Source: [Clostridium] celerecrescens 18A
GTDB taxonomy: Bacteria > Bacillota > Clostridia > Lachnospirales > Lachnospiraceae
DNA length: 64,000 bases
Direction of reading: 5' to 3'
Assembly: GCF_002797975.1 (NCBI RefSeq)
Contig: NZ_PGET01000001.1
Location: 4,638,001-4,702,000, forward strand
Numbering within the stretch: the stretch's first letter is position 1; every line of letters starts with the position of its first letter. The notes beneath the pieces were generated by a model that was not told where the DNA came from, searched no databases, and worked only from the letters and a program-made list of their open reading frames with translations. This document shows positions 53,065 through 61,868 of this stretch, piece after piece. The position numbers and the translations under genes were made by a program.

Positions 53065-53751
53065 ATGGGGAATATGAAGATCAGCCAGAAAGAACTGGCC
53101 GCTTATTTTGACCACACGCAGTTAAGAGCCTTTGCATCCCATCAGGATTTTGTAACTCTCTGCGAGGAGAGCATGGAATATGGCTTTAAGATGGTAGCCA
53201 TCAACCCGGCGCAGGTGGTCCGCTGCCGGAAGCTTTTGAAAGGCAGCTCTGTCCATGTGGGCGCAGCGGTGGGATTTCCGTTAGGGCAGACAACCATAGA
53301 AGATAAGATGAATGAAACAAAGACTGCCATTTTAAACGGATCTGATGAGATCGATTACGTGATTAATATTACGGAACTAAAAGAGAAAAATTACAGCTTC
53401 ATAGAAAAGGAAATGGCAGAGATAACGGAAATCTGCAGAAAAAACAAGGTGATTTCAAAGGTGATTTTTGAAAACTGCTATCTTACAGACCAGGAGAAAG
53501 AGGAATTGTGCCGGATCGCGTTGAATGTGCATCCGGATTATATTAAGACCTCCACCGGATTTGGAACTGGCGGGGCGACCTTTGAAGATGTGGCACTGAT
53601 GAAGCGAATGGTAGGAGATGAAATTAAGATAAAGGCGGCAGGAGGTGTAAGGACCCTGGATACTGCTCTTCAGATGATAGAGCTTGGAGTCAGCAGAATC
53701 GGTTCTACAGCAAGTGTTTTTATCGTGGAAGAGCTTAAGAAACGTATGTAG
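53065..53751 (+). CDS. deoC: DeoC-type deoxyribose-phosphate aldolase
   Basis: A 228-residue class I aldolase of the DeoC family: the Asp in DEIDYVINI, the Schiff-base Lys in YIKTSTGFGTGGAT and the second Lys in IKAAGGVRT are all present. The N-terminus (YFDHTQLRAFAS) is slightly unlike typical DeoC (DHTLLKP). Lying 19 bases after the SIS gene, it may act on a pathway-specific sugar phosphate, not deoxyribose 5-phosphate. GGAG precedes the ATG. Confidence 0.85.
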   Translation: MGNMKISQKELAAYFDHTQLRAFASHQDFVTLCEESMEYGFKMVAINPAQVVRCRKLLKGSSVHVGAAVGFPLGQTTIEDKMNETKTAILNGSDEIDYVINITELKEKNYSFIEKEMAEITEICRKNKVISKVIFENCYLTDQEKEELCRIALNVHPDYIKTSTGFGTGGATFEDVALMKRMVGDEIKIKAAGGVRTLDTALQMIELGVSRIGSTASVFIVEELKKRM

Positions 53752-53792
53752 GCTGGAATGCCCCTTGAGAAGTATTTTTATTTCCTGTAGTG

Positions 53793-53848
53793 AAAAGCTG
53801 TTAAATGACCGATGTGTACTGCTCATTAGGTCATTTAACAGCTTTTTT
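53793..53848 (+). terminator. Terminator after deoC-like gene
   Basis: AAAGCTGTTAAATGACC pairs exactly with GGTCATTTAACAGCTTT and continues into TTTT. Confidence 0.93.
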
Positions 53849-53893
53849 AACACCTTTCTTAACACCTTTTAATAAGATAATGGGAAACAGGCA

Positions 53894-53922
53894 TTGCATT
53901 TGTTGCGGGAAAATATTATAAT
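53894..53922 (+). promoter_or_regulatory. Promoter of the YhgE/Pip gene
   Basis: TTGCAT at 53894-53899 and TATAAT at 53917-53922 with a 17-base spacer, 44 bases before the ATG. Confidence 0.6.
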
Positions 53923-53966
53923 ACGGAAATGCAAAATTTCTTAGCTGATATACCAAGGAGGCACAC

Positions 53967-56162
53967 ATGGTTCATGTTAAAAACATATTTAAAATTTTTG
54001 CCGGTGATATTAAACGCATTGCGTTTAATCCGGTAGCAGTCATTATTGCTCTGGGGCTTACACTGATCCCAGCTTTATATGCATGGTTTAACATCGCTGC
54101 AAGCTGGGACCCTTATGCCAATACAAAGGGACTTAAGGTTGCGGTTGTCAACCTGGATAAGGGGGCTTCTATTGACGATATATTTGACACGGATATTGAT
54201 GATTCTTCCATTAATATTGGTGAAATGATTCTTGATGAACTTAGAAAAAATGAACAGATAGGCTGGCAGTTCGTCAATAAGGAAGAAGCAATCGATGGAG
54301 TGGAATCCGGGAAATATTATGCGGCAGTTATCGTTCCCGAGGATTTCAGCCAGAAAATATCAAGTGTCCTTACCTCTAACATTGAGCGCCCGGTGCTTGA
54401 ATATTATGTAAATGAGAAGAAAAACGCCATTGCCACAAAGATCACCGGCAAAGGGGTGGAGAGCGTACAGCAGCAAATTAATGAAACCTTTATTAATTCT
54501 ACCTCAAAGGTGGCTGGGAAGGCCTTAAACAAATATTCAACCAACTGGGATACTGACAAGGAAACGGACAGAGACGATGCCGTCAGCACTCTTACGGATG
54601 TAAAAACAGATTTGAATCAGCTGGTGGATACCATTACCATGCTTCAGTCCACTCTCCGCACCGTCAACAGCTTAAATGGCGGTATGAAGGGGACTCTCCC
54701 GGATGTGAGCAAAATGATCGATTCCGGCGGACAAACGGCTGAAAGTGCAAAAACCCTGATCGATTCCTCCAGAGGATTCTCTGATACAATGACAGGAGGT
54801 ATTAGAGATACCCTGGATAATATTAACCAGGTAGAAGAATCCGTGTATGAGTCCTTTCAGGTGATCGGCAAGCTGACGGACACATCCGCTGACGGAGCAC
54901 TGGATGCATTAAAAGCCACGGAAAATCTGGTCACAGGAAGCATCAATCAATGCAACAGCGTAAACAAGGTTTTAGGGACAATTAACCAGAAGCTGCCCAT
55001 TCCATTAAAAGATATTACAACTCTTCAGCAGAAGCTTTCAGATACCGTTAAACAGCAGCAGGAACTGGTCCGGAAGCTGCAGGCTGCACAGCAGACTGTA
55101 AAACAGACAAAACGGCTGCCGGATACCATGGAGAAGGATATTGGAGACACTCTTGACGGGGTCACCAACTCCATATCAGACGTACTTAACTTTTACACCG
55201 GTAAGGTGGAGCTTCCTTTAAAAGACAGTCTGGATAAGACCTATGATGCCCTGGGTACTACTGCGGGAGCTTTAGACAGCATTGGAGGCATGGTAGGGCA
55301 GATCGATACCACCCTTGACAGCGTAACAGCCTCATCCCAGAGCCTGATCGAGGCTTTAGACAGTGCCGTCAGCCTGATGAACAGGAGTCAGGAGCGGGTG
55401 GATGATATGATCGACAACGTGAACAAGCTGGCGGATAATGAGAAGCTAAATAAGATCATGGACATCATGAAGAATGACCCGGATCAGCTCAGTGATTTTA
55501 TGAAGATGCCTACGGATATGGTTACCAACAAAATCTACCCGGTAGAAACTTATGGTTCCGCCATGGCTCCGTTTTATACCATTCTGGCCATCTGGGTGGG
55601 AGGACTCATTTTGGTGGCTTTGGTAAAGACTAAGGTAGAAGAGAGCAGATCGAAAGGGCTTAAGCTGTATGAAACCTATTTTGGAAGGTATCTCACCTTT
55701 ATGCTGTTTGGAATCGCCCAGGCGCTTGTGGTGGCTTTGGGAGATTTGTATATGTTAAAGATCCAGTGCCTTTATCCGGGAAAATTTGTGCTGGCAGCAG
55801 TGGCAGCCAGTATCATATTCACCAATATCATTTATTCCATGACGGTTTCCTTTGGGGACGTGGGCAAAGCGATCGTGGTAGTCTTTATGGTCATTCAGGT
55901 GGCAGGCTCCGGCGGCACGTTTCCCATACAGGTAACTCCCCGGTTTTTCCAGATGGTAAACCCATTGCTTCCATTTACTCATCTCATCAATGCTATGAGA
56001 GAGTGTGTAGGAGGTACTTACGGGAATGATTATTGGATAGATATACGAAATGTGCTGGTCTATATTCCTATATCACTGTTGGTTGGAATCGTATTGCGGA
56101 AGAAGGTGTTAAAACTGAATGAATTTTTTGAAGAAAAACTCAGCCAAACAGGGATCATGTAA
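53967..56162 (+). CDS. YhgE/Pip domain membrane protein
   Basis: A 731-residue membrane protein with one N-terminal TM helix (about 17-37), a long extracellular coiled-coil-rich region (about 40-525) and five C-terminal TM helices. The C-terminal block VAGSGGTFPIQVTPRFFQMV and HLINAMRECVGG is characteristic of YhgE/Pip proteins, related to ABC-2 permeases and to EsaA of type VII secretion. No other type VII genes are present. AAGGAGG precedes the ATG. Function probably in envelope transport, not specified. Confidence 0.88.
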   Translation: MVHVKNIFKIFAGDIKRIAFNPVAVIIALGLTLIPALYAWFNIAASWDPYANTKGLKVAVVNLDKGASIDDIFDTDIDDSSINIGEMILDELRKNEQIGWQFVNKEEAIDGVESGKYYAAVIVPEDFSQKISSVLTSNIERPVLEYYVNEKKNAIATKITGKGVESVQQQINETFINSTSKVAGKALNKYSTNWDTDKETDRDDAVSTLTDVKTDLNQLVDTITMLQSTLRTVNSLNGGMKGTLPDVSKMIDSGGQTAESAKTLIDSSRGFSDTMTGGIRDTLDNINQVEESVYESFQVIGKLTDTSADGALDALKATENLVTGSINQCNSVNKVLGTINQKLPIPLKDITTLQQKLSDTVKQQQELVRKLQAAQQTVKQTKRLPDTMEKDIGDTLDGVTNSISDVLNFYTGKVELPLKDSLDKTYDALGTTAGALDSIGGMVGQIDTTLDSVTASSQSLIEALDSAVSLMNRSQERVDDMIDNVNKLADNEKLNKIMDIMKNDPDQLSDFMKMPTDMVTNKIYPVETYGSAMAPFYTILAIWVGGLILVALVKTKVEESRSKGLKLYETYFGRYLTFMLFGIAQALVVALGDLYMLKIQCLYPGKFVLAAVAASIIFTNIIYSMTVSFGDVGKAIVVVFMVIQVAGSGGTFPIQVTPRFFQMVNPLLPFTHLINAMRECVGGTYGNDYWIDIRNVLVYIPISLLVGIVLRKKVLKLNEFFEEKLSQTGIM

Positions 56163-56163
56163 G

Positions 56164-57309
56164 ATGGGAAAGGAAAAAAAGCCGCCGGGAATCAGAAGGC
56201 GGCTGGCCTGGGCCGGCGGGGTGGTACTGCTTTTAATATTTCTCGGCGTTTGGGTATGGAATTATCTTCCGATCCATTATGCAAGATTTTACCTGACACG
56301 GTCGGCATTGCAAACCAGAGGGCGGTTAATGGATTTATGGGGCAAGGACAAGGAAGGAAAAGGGGCAGAGGAAGATTCCCTGAAGCTTATAGCTGATGAA
56401 GTGGATTGGAATGGTCATTCTGTGCTGATACTTCCGGGAGGGTTTGGCATCAACTGGAAGGAGCAAAGGGATGAAAAACATACCTTTACCCAGGGAAGCC
56501 TTGATGTGTATTTTCTTGGGGCCATAAGGGATGGAGTCCATTATTGGGCTGACAGAGATAATGCCGTAATATCCATACCTGGGATGAAAGGACCTACCAT
56601 AAGAACCAGCCAGGATACATTAAAAGAGGTTATCGGTTTTTCCATTGTCCCGGAAGAGAGAGACCATTTAAGAGATCAGCTTAAAACCTTGAAAAAGGAT
56701 ACCGTCCAAATGATGAACCAGAGCCATATGGAGTTTGTCAGCAGGGATAAGAGTGGCGTAACCATAAAGGCATCAGTACCTTCCGGTCTCTTTGACGCCT
56801 ATTTGAGTAAGGCAGGAGAACTGCTTAGAGCGGGGCCCGGAAAGGATATGAAAGAATGGGGACAGATGTTAGAGGAACGGAAGACCCAGGGAGAGGCTCA
56901 GGAAATATTCTTTATCATTGACAAGGGGCTGCATATCACGGAGATCAAAGTGGAGGGTCTGGCTGATATGAGCCTTTTACTGGAGTCTAATGAAGGGCTG
57001 TCAGTAGCAGGAAGTATAATGCTTCGCGAACGGAAGCTTGATATGAGCGCAAAGGTCTATTTTGGCAATGGGCAGGAGGGGAAAAGGGCATTCCAGATCC
57101 CTGAGTTAAATCTTACATATCATAATGAAAGATTTGAGCTTGGACTGAAGCTGAGCGGAGGATATGAAGGCGGTAAGATCTCTTCTGATGCTCTGGAATA
57201 TAGGAAACTGTCTGAGACAGGCGGGGAATCCTCCGGTGACGGATTGCAGAAGGTCAAGGACGAGTTTCTAAAAAGAACCGGGCAATTAGGCCTTGACTTT
57301 TATAAGTAA
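56164..57309 (+). CDS. Unknown membrane-anchored protein
   Basis: A 381-residue protein I do not recognise. A basic N-terminus (KKPPGIRRRLAWAGG) leads into one TM helix (about 18-36), and the rest is a soluble extracellular domain with alternating beta and amphipathic stretches. It starts one base after the YhgE/Pip stop, with only a weak AGGGAT upstream, so its translation is probably coupled. The pairing suggests a shared envelope role. Confidence 0.72.
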   Translation: MGKEKKPPGIRRRLAWAGGVVLLLIFLGVWVWNYLPIHYARFYLTRSALQTRGRLMDLWGKDKEGKGAEEDSLKLIADEVDWNGHSVLILPGGFGINWKEQRDEKHTFTQGSLDVYFLGAIRDGVHYWADRDNAVISIPGMKGPTIRTSQDTLKEVIGFSIVPEERDHLRDQLKTLKKDTVQMMNQSHMEFVSRDKSGVTIKASVPSGLFDAYLSKAGELLRAGPGKDMKEWGQMLEERKTQGEAQEIFFIIDKGLHITEIKVEGLADMSLLLESNEGLSVAGSIMLRERKLDMSAKVYFGNGQEGKRAFQIPELNLTYHNERFELGLKLSGGYEGGKISSDALEYRKLSETGGESSGDGLQKVKDEFLKRTGQLGLDFYK

Positions 57310-57323
57310 ATAAAAAAAATCTA

Positions 57324-57388
57324 TTGACAAATACAACTGTAACTTTTATAATAACAGTAAAGATACTGAAACTCACAAAGTTACAGTT
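57324..57388 (+). promoter_or_regulatory. Strong promoter overlapped by a 12-bp inverted repeat
   Basis: TTGACA at 57324-57329 and TATAAT at 57347-57352 with the ideal 17-base spacer. AACTGTAACTTT (57336-57347), in the spacer, is an exact inverted copy of AAAGTTACAGTT (57377-57388). A protein bound to both arms would cover the -10 region and start site. It drives the thioredoxin gene through a ~245-base leader with no recognised gene. Confidence 0.65.
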
Positions 57389-57597
57389 TTCCATGCAATA
57401 ATCCAAAAAGCGGGGATATTTAAGAAGATTATGATAAAACTATAAAAAAGAACACCGTCGGCTGGAAAACATTGCAAAGGATGTACTGTTCATCATATGA
57501 TCGGCGCATACCCGGACCCGGAGTAATGTTGATAATTATGAATAAAAGGCGCTTTTCGTGAATACACAAAAAGCAAGTCAAGAAGGAGGAACATGAT

Positions 57598-57918
57598 ATG
57601 GCAGTTTTAACATTAACACAGGAGAATTTTCAAACTGAAGTGACAGATAACAGCGGCATTGTGGTGGTGGATTTTTGGGCGACCTGGTGCGGTCCGTGTA
57701 AGATGTTTGCACCGGTGATAGACGAAATTGCTGAAGGGAATCTTCCCGGCGTTAAGGTAGGCAAGGTGGATGTTGACCAGCAGCCGGACTTAGCAGGGCA
57801 GTTTAGGGTTATGAGCATTCCGACCCTTGTACTCTTTAAGGATGGTAAGGCGGCAGTTACTTCCGTAGGAGTGAAATCCAAGAAAGAAGTTCTGGATATG
57901 ATTGAGAAATTAAGATAA
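57598..57918 (+). CDS. trxA: Thioredoxin
   Basis: A 106-residue thioredoxin with the active site WATWCGPCKM (Cys31, Cys34), the cis-Pro in MSIPTLVLFK and the C-terminal helix KKEVLDMIEKL. It reduces cytoplasmic disulfides. AAGGAGG precedes the ATG. No thioredoxin reductase lies next to it. The promoter upstream carries a dyad, so the gene is likely regulated. Confidence 0.95.
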   Translation: MAVLTLTQENFQTEVTDNSGIVVVDFWATWCGPCKMFAPVIDEIAEGNLPGVKVGKVDVDQQPDLAGQFRVMSIPTLVLFKDGKAAVTSVGVKSKKEVLDMIEKLR

Positions 57919-57926
57919 AATACAGC

Positions 57927-57975
57927 AAAGGCCACGGGTCTTCCGGTTAACCGGAACGGCCAGTGGTCTTTTTTT
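57927..57975 (+). terminator. Terminator after thioredoxin
   Basis: AAAGGCCAC pairs with GTGGTCTTT, and an inner TTCCGGTTAACCGGAA stem extends the hairpin; seven Ts follow. Confidence 0.88.
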
Positions 57976-58154
57976 ACAGCTTTTTACTGCTTCCGGATCG
58001 TATCTTTTTCGTATAAAATAGATAACATAAGTAGTTATTGACATTCCCCTATACAGGAAGGATTATACTAAGTTAATCAGTACAAATAAACTCGTAATTG
58101 TAGAGGGAAACTATTAATGGACACATAGACAAGGCATATGCTTAGGGGGTTTCA

Positions 58155-58988
58155 ATGAAAGAAAAAAAATTATACTCAATTGGGGAAGTGAGTAAGATCT
58201 GCAACATTTCTACAAAAGCTTTGAGGTTTTATGATAAAATCGGTATCATATCTCCGGATATGATCTGCAAGGAAAACAGCTACCGGTATTATAACAAAGA
58301 GTCGCTTCTGACTGTCCCGGTGGTGAAATACTACAAGCAAATGGGATTTAAACTGGAAGAGATGCAGGGACTGGTCGAAGGAAATACTTATTATTACCTG
58401 GAACAGAATTTCCGGAACAAGATTGACCAGTTATGTCTTCAGGAGCAGCAGATCCATAACAGCTATATTGCGGTTAAGGACTGGTATGAGCTGATACAGG
58501 AAGCCAAACTGGTGCTCCTGAATGATGTTCATGATGTTGCCGTAAAATATATACAGCCGGCGACCTATTGCGGCATGGAGCAGGACTTTGACTACAATTA
58601 CATGGAATCCATTATCAATATAGAATGGACCAATCACTTAGAGCAAGAAGAGAATGAAATCACAGGACCGGTGATTTTAAAATTTGATTCATTTGAGGAA
58701 AAGATGGCAGGCAAATGCAGCCGCACCAGAATCATGCAGCAGGCCATTCATCCATGCAGGAACTGTTTGAACCGCCAGGTCTTTGGAGGATTTATGGCTG
58801 CGTCGGTTTATCATATCGGAAAGCATGAAACGATTGATGAAGAATATGAGAAAATACTTAAATGGGCGGCAAAAAGGGGCTATAAGTGCGGGAAAGAAAG
58901 CTTTGAACGGTATGTGGTCGATTACTGGACCACCAGAAGCCGGGAGGAGTTTGTTTCAGAGATCATTGTTCCGATATACAGAGAATAA
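58155..58988 (+). CDS. MerR family regulator, likely activator of the microcompartment operon
   Basis: A 277-residue regulator. Its MerR winged helix (SIGEVSKICNISTKALRFYDKIG ... SYRYYNKESL) is followed by a coiled coil and a GyrI-like domain (GGFMAASVYHIGKHETIDEEYEKILKW). Cysteines in KCSRTRIMQQAIHPCRNCLNR could bind metal or sense redox. It lies directly upstream of the microcompartment promoter, which has a MerR-style long spacer and dyad, so I infer it controls that operon. Confidence 0.87.
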   Translation: MKEKKLYSIGEVSKICNISTKALRFYDKIGIISPDMICKENSYRYYNKESLLTVPVVKYYKQMGFKLEEMQGLVEGNTYYYLEQNFRNKIDQLCLQEQQIHNSYIAVKDWYELIQEAKLVLLNDVHDVAVKYIQPATYCGMEQDFDYNYMESIINIEWTNHLEQEENEITGPVILKFDSFEEKMAGKCSRTRIMQQAIHPCRNCLNRQVFGGFMAASVYHIGKHETIDEEYEKILKWAAKRGYKCGKESFERYVVDYWTTRSREEFVSEIIVPIYRE

Positions 58989-59012
58989 GGGAGCATCTTT
59001 TAATTGCTGGCT

Positions 59013-59062
59013 TCCCTGGATACAGTATTCAAAAAGAAGCTGTACCAGGGGGGTCTTTTTTT
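59013..59062 (+). terminator. Terminator after the MerR gene
   Basis: CCCTGG-A-TACAG pairs with CTGTACCAGGG (one bulged base), followed by GGTCTTTTTTT. It separates the regulator from the microcompartment operon. Confidence 0.82.
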
Positions 59063-59122
59063 ATTTTCCGGGCTGGTTCCGTTCCTCCCAATATTTGGAG
59101 CATAAAAAAGTTTAAAAACCTG

Positions 59123-59154
59123 TTGACATTTACCCTAGGGGGAACATTTATACT
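59123..59154 (+). promoter_or_regulatory. MerR-style promoter of the microcompartment operon
   Basis: TTGACA at 59123-59128 and TATACT at 59149-59154 lie 20 bases apart (19 if the -10 is read as TTATAC). The spacer holds a near-perfect dyad centred on CCCTAGGG (TTACCC-TA-GGGGAA). This matches the over-long spacer that MerR regulators correct. Confidence 0.72.
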
Positions 59155-59218
59155 AAATGCATAGAAAAACACAAAGCGTCTACGTAAAATTAGTAACATT
59201 AACTGGCGTGATGTGTTT

Positions 59219-59232
59219 TCTAAACGTTTTCA
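59219..59232 (+). promoter_or_regulatory. Putative CcpA (cre) site
   Basis: TCTAAACGTTTTCA differs from the cre consensus TGNAANCGNTNNCA at one position. It lies 65 bases downstream of the promoter, where CcpA would block elongation, so the operon may be shut off when preferred sugars are present. Confidence 0.6.
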
Positions 59233-59309
59233 GCTGAACGTGAAGAAAAAAGCAGAGTAACATGCTAACTTGAATTTTGTGCAGCACCAATTGGGGAAGG
59301 AAAACTTAA

Positions 59310-60284
59310 ATGACGGAAGCACGAAAAAAATTTAAAGCAATTGGCGTTACAACAGGCTTGATATCAGGTCTTATGTATGGGTTATATACCACATTCGTTT
59401 TGATCGCCGGTTATTACAAGCCTCTAGCCGGAGCGGTTGGGTTGTTTGCTGCTCCCTATGTAACCTCGGGCCTGAATGATTTGTTTGCAGGCATCTGGCT
59501 GACCGCTTATAACGTAAAGACCGGAAGAATCCGGGAAATCGGAAGAAGCTTACGCCTGTTCCCGGGAAAAATCATTCTTATCGGCTCTCTGGTTGGCGGA
59601 CCCATAGCAAGTGGAGCATACCTCATGGGACTCGCCATGGCAGGAGCTTATGCAATACCGATTTCCGCCATGTACATACTCTTTGGAGCATTGTTTGCAA
59701 GGATTTTCCTAAAGCAGAAAATCGTGCCGAGAGTTGGCATTGGAATGGTGATCTGTGTGGTTGGAGCAATAGTCATCAACTGGGTAAAGCCGGAAGGCAG
59801 CACTAATTTTACCCTTGGGATCATCTGCGCGTTTGTTGCAGCCATCGGCTGGGCTTTGGAAGGTGTATTCGCAGCTTACGGAAGTGCTATGCTGGATACC
59901 GATGTGGTAATCAACATACGCCAGCTATTATCCGGTATTGTGGATTTGGTTGTTATTTTGCCGATGGTGGGAGGCATGGGACTTTTAAAAGACACCCTGT
60001 TCTCAATGCCGCCGGTTATGTGGCTGCTGGTTTCCGGACTTTGCGCCGCAATATCCTATTTGTGCTGGTATAAATCCAACAGTACAATAGGCTGCGCTAT
60101 GGGAATGTCACTGAATATTACCTACGCGTTCTGGGGAGTGCTGTTTTGTATCCTGTTTTTAAAACAGCCATTGACCCCGACTATCATCATTGGTTCCATT
60201 ATAATCATTTTGGGCGCGGTTTTAGTTTCCGTAGATCCATTTGAATTGCTCATAAAAAAGGAGGAAGTAAGCAATGAAATTTGA
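59310..60284 (+). CDS. DMT/EamA-type transporter, copy 1 (microcompartment operon)
   Basis: A 324-residue integral membrane protein with about ten TM helices in two five-helix EamA-like halves ([22 protein letters not shown] in half 1; [21 protein letters not shown] in half 2). First gene of the operon; GGAAGG precedes the ATG. It overlaps the following shell-protein gene by 11 bases. Its close similarity to the second copy at 60.6 kb suggests gene duplication and perhaps a heterodimer. It probably moves the substrate or product of the microcompartment. Confidence 0.85.
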   Translation: MTEARKKFKAIGVTTGLISGLMYGLYTTFVLIAGYYKPLAGAVGLFAAPYVTSGLNDLFAGIWLTAYNVKTGRIREIGRSLRLFPGKIILIGSLVGGPIASGAYLMGLAMAGAYAIPISAMYILFGALFARIFLKQKIVPRVGIGMVICVVGAIVINWVKPEGSTNFTLGIICAFVAAIGWALEGVFAAYGSAMLDTDVVINIRQLLSGIVDLVVILPMVGGMGLLKDTLFSMPPVMWLLVSGLCAAISYLCWYKSNSTIGCAMGMSLNITYAFWGVLFCILFLKQPLTPTIIIGSIIIILGAVLVSVDPFELLIKKEEVSNEI

Positions 60285-60564
60285 TGCATTAGGAATGATC
60301 GAGACAAAGGGCCTGATCGGTTCAATCGAAGCTGCAGATGCAATGGTAAAGGCAGCAAACGTTACTCTGGTAGGAAAAGAATTTGTCGGCGGCGGTCTTG
60401 TTACCATTATGGTAAGAGGTGATGTCGGTGCGGTAAAGGCAGCGACCGATGCAGGTGCGGCTGCAGCCCAGAGAGTTGGAGAACTGGTTTCCGTTCACGT
60501 AATTCCTCGTCCTCACGCTGAGGTTGAAACCATTCTTCCGAAAGAGAAAAAGGAGTGTAAATAA
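60274..60564 (+). CDS. Microcompartment shell protein, BMC-H type (1)
   Basis: A 96-residue single BMC domain: [28 protein letters not shown], then [21 protein letters not shown] and [10 protein letters not shown]. It is a hexameric shell tile of the PduA/EutM class. AGGAGG precedes the ATG, and the stop overlaps the next start as TAATG, giving tight coupling. Confidence 0.95.
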   Translation: MKFDALGMIETKGLIGSIEAADAMVKAANVTLVGKEFVGGGLVTIMVRGDVGAVKAATDAGAAAAQRVGELVSVHVIPRPHAEVETILPKEKKECK

Positions 60565-61562
60565 TGAGTAACCAAGGAATGACATCTGTATCCGCGGATG
60601 CAAAAATGGCGGCAGTCAATAAAAAATTCAGGACAACCGGTATGACAACCGGTGCATTATCCGGACTGACATACGGAATCTATACCGTACTTGTACTGGT
60701 GGCCGGATATTATGAACCTCTTGTCAGTGCGGCAGGACTTTTAGCAGGACCATATGTGTGCTCCGGCTTAAACGATCTTTTCGCAGGAATCTGGCTGACT
60801 GCTTATAATGCAAAAAGCGGCCGTATCCGTGAGATGGGAAGAAGCCTTAATACATTCCCTGGTAAAATGATAGTCATCGGATCCATTCTCGGAGGTCCCA
60901 TTGCCAATGGCGCTTATCTGGTAGGCCTTGCCATGGCCGGTGCCTATGCGATTCCAATTTCCGCATTATGCAGTTTATTCGGTGCAATTTTTGCATGGAT
61001 CTTCTTAAAACAGAAAATCACCAAGAGAGTCATGTTAGGTATGCTGGTATGTGTGGCTGGCGCTATCATCATCAACTGGACGAAGCCGGAAGGCAGTGAT
61101 AACTTCACACTGGGAATTATCTTCTCCTTTATTGCAGCAATCTGCTGGGCCCTGGAAGGCGTATTTGCCACTTACGGCGGAGCCATGATCGATACTGATG
61201 TTGCAGTAAACTTACGCCAGCTGATTTCCGGTGTTGTGGATTTATTCGTGATCCTACCTATCGTTGGCGGCCTGGGACTTCTTGGCGGAACACTTATGGC
61301 AGGAATACCAGCCATCTGGCTTGCAGTATCCGGCTTAAGTGCCGCAGTGTCTTTCCTTTGCTGGTATAAGAGTAATTCCACCGTTGGATGTGCTGTGGGA
61401 ATGTCCTTAAATGTAACCTATGCGTTCTGGGGAGTTTTCTTCTGTATCCTGTTTTTGGGACAGGCAGTGACACCTACGATTGTAATCGGTTCTTTTGTAA
61501 TCGTATTTGGTGCGATTCTGGTTACCATGAATCCACTGGATTTATTCAGGAAAGGGGAATAA
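60564..61562 (+). CDS. DMT/EamA-type transporter, copy 2 (microcompartment operon)
   Basis: A 332-residue membrane protein with about ten TM helices, aligned along its whole length with copy 1 (for example GTEGSDNF-type loop, [43 protein letters not shown]). It has a ~20-residue N-terminal extension (SNQGMTSVSADAKMAAVNK) that copy 1 lacks. Placement between shell genes is unusual for a transporter and implies function with the compartment. Confidence 0.85.
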   Translation: MSNQGMTSVSADAKMAAVNKKFRTTGMTTGALSGLTYGIYTVLVLVAGYYEPLVSAAGLLAGPYVCSGLNDLFAGIWLTAYNAKSGRIREMGRSLNTFPGKMIVIGSILGGPIANGAYLVGLAMAGAYAIPISALCSLFGAIFAWIFLKQKITKRVMLGMLVCVAGAIIINWTKPEGSDNFTLGIIFSFIAAICWALEGVFATYGGAMIDTDVAVNLRQLISGVVDLFVILPIVGGLGLLGGTLMAGIPAIWLAVSGLSAAVSFLCWYKSNSTVGCAVGMSLNVTYAFWGVFFCILFLGQAVTPTIVIGSFVIVFGAILVTMNPLDLFRKGE

Positions 61563-61566
61563 GGAA

Positions 61567-61848
61567 ATGTTATTACCTGCAAGAACAGCGGTTTTAAATT
61601 ATTTATATGGAGTGGAAAATGCGGATATTGCCCAGATCATGGAGGCTTTAAAACCGCTTTACGGCGGAGAACGCCAGTTTACCAAAGACCGTTACATGGA
61701 TCATGTTATGTCTTTGGAAGCAAACGGTATGGTCAACTTGTGCAGCTATGACTTAGATCAGAACGGAGAGCTGCGCATGCGCTACGAAATCAATGATGAT
61801 GGAAGAAGCGCAGTTGACAAATATGTGGATAAGAAATACCGCAAATAG
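61567..61848 (+). CDS. Small unknown protein of the microcompartment operon
   Basis: A 93-residue soluble protein that I do not recognise. Helical segments (NYLYGVENADIAQIMEALKPL; TKDRYMDHVMSLEANGMVNL) and a C-terminal beta-hairpin then helix (RMRYEINDDGRSAVDKYV) resemble a winged-helix domain. It could be a local regulator or an assembly factor. It starts four bases after the copy 2 transporter stop with AAGG close to its ATG. Confidence 0.7.
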   Translation: MLLPARTAVLNYLYGVENADIAQIMEALKPLYGGERQFTKDRYMDHVMSLEANGMVNLCSYDLDQNGELRMRYEINDDGRSAVDKYVDKKYRK

Positions 61849-61868
61849 CATAGAGGAGGTTTACAAAG

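Noticed and set aside
53967..57309. Type VII secretion locus around the YhgE/Pip protein
   Set aside because: No WXG100, EssC-like ATPase or EsaB/EssB genes are present; YhgE/Pip alone is not enough.
57430..57560. Protein-like fragment (RLENIAKDVLFII) in the thioredoxin leader
   Set aside because: Only about a dozen residues before a stop, no family match and no ribosome site.
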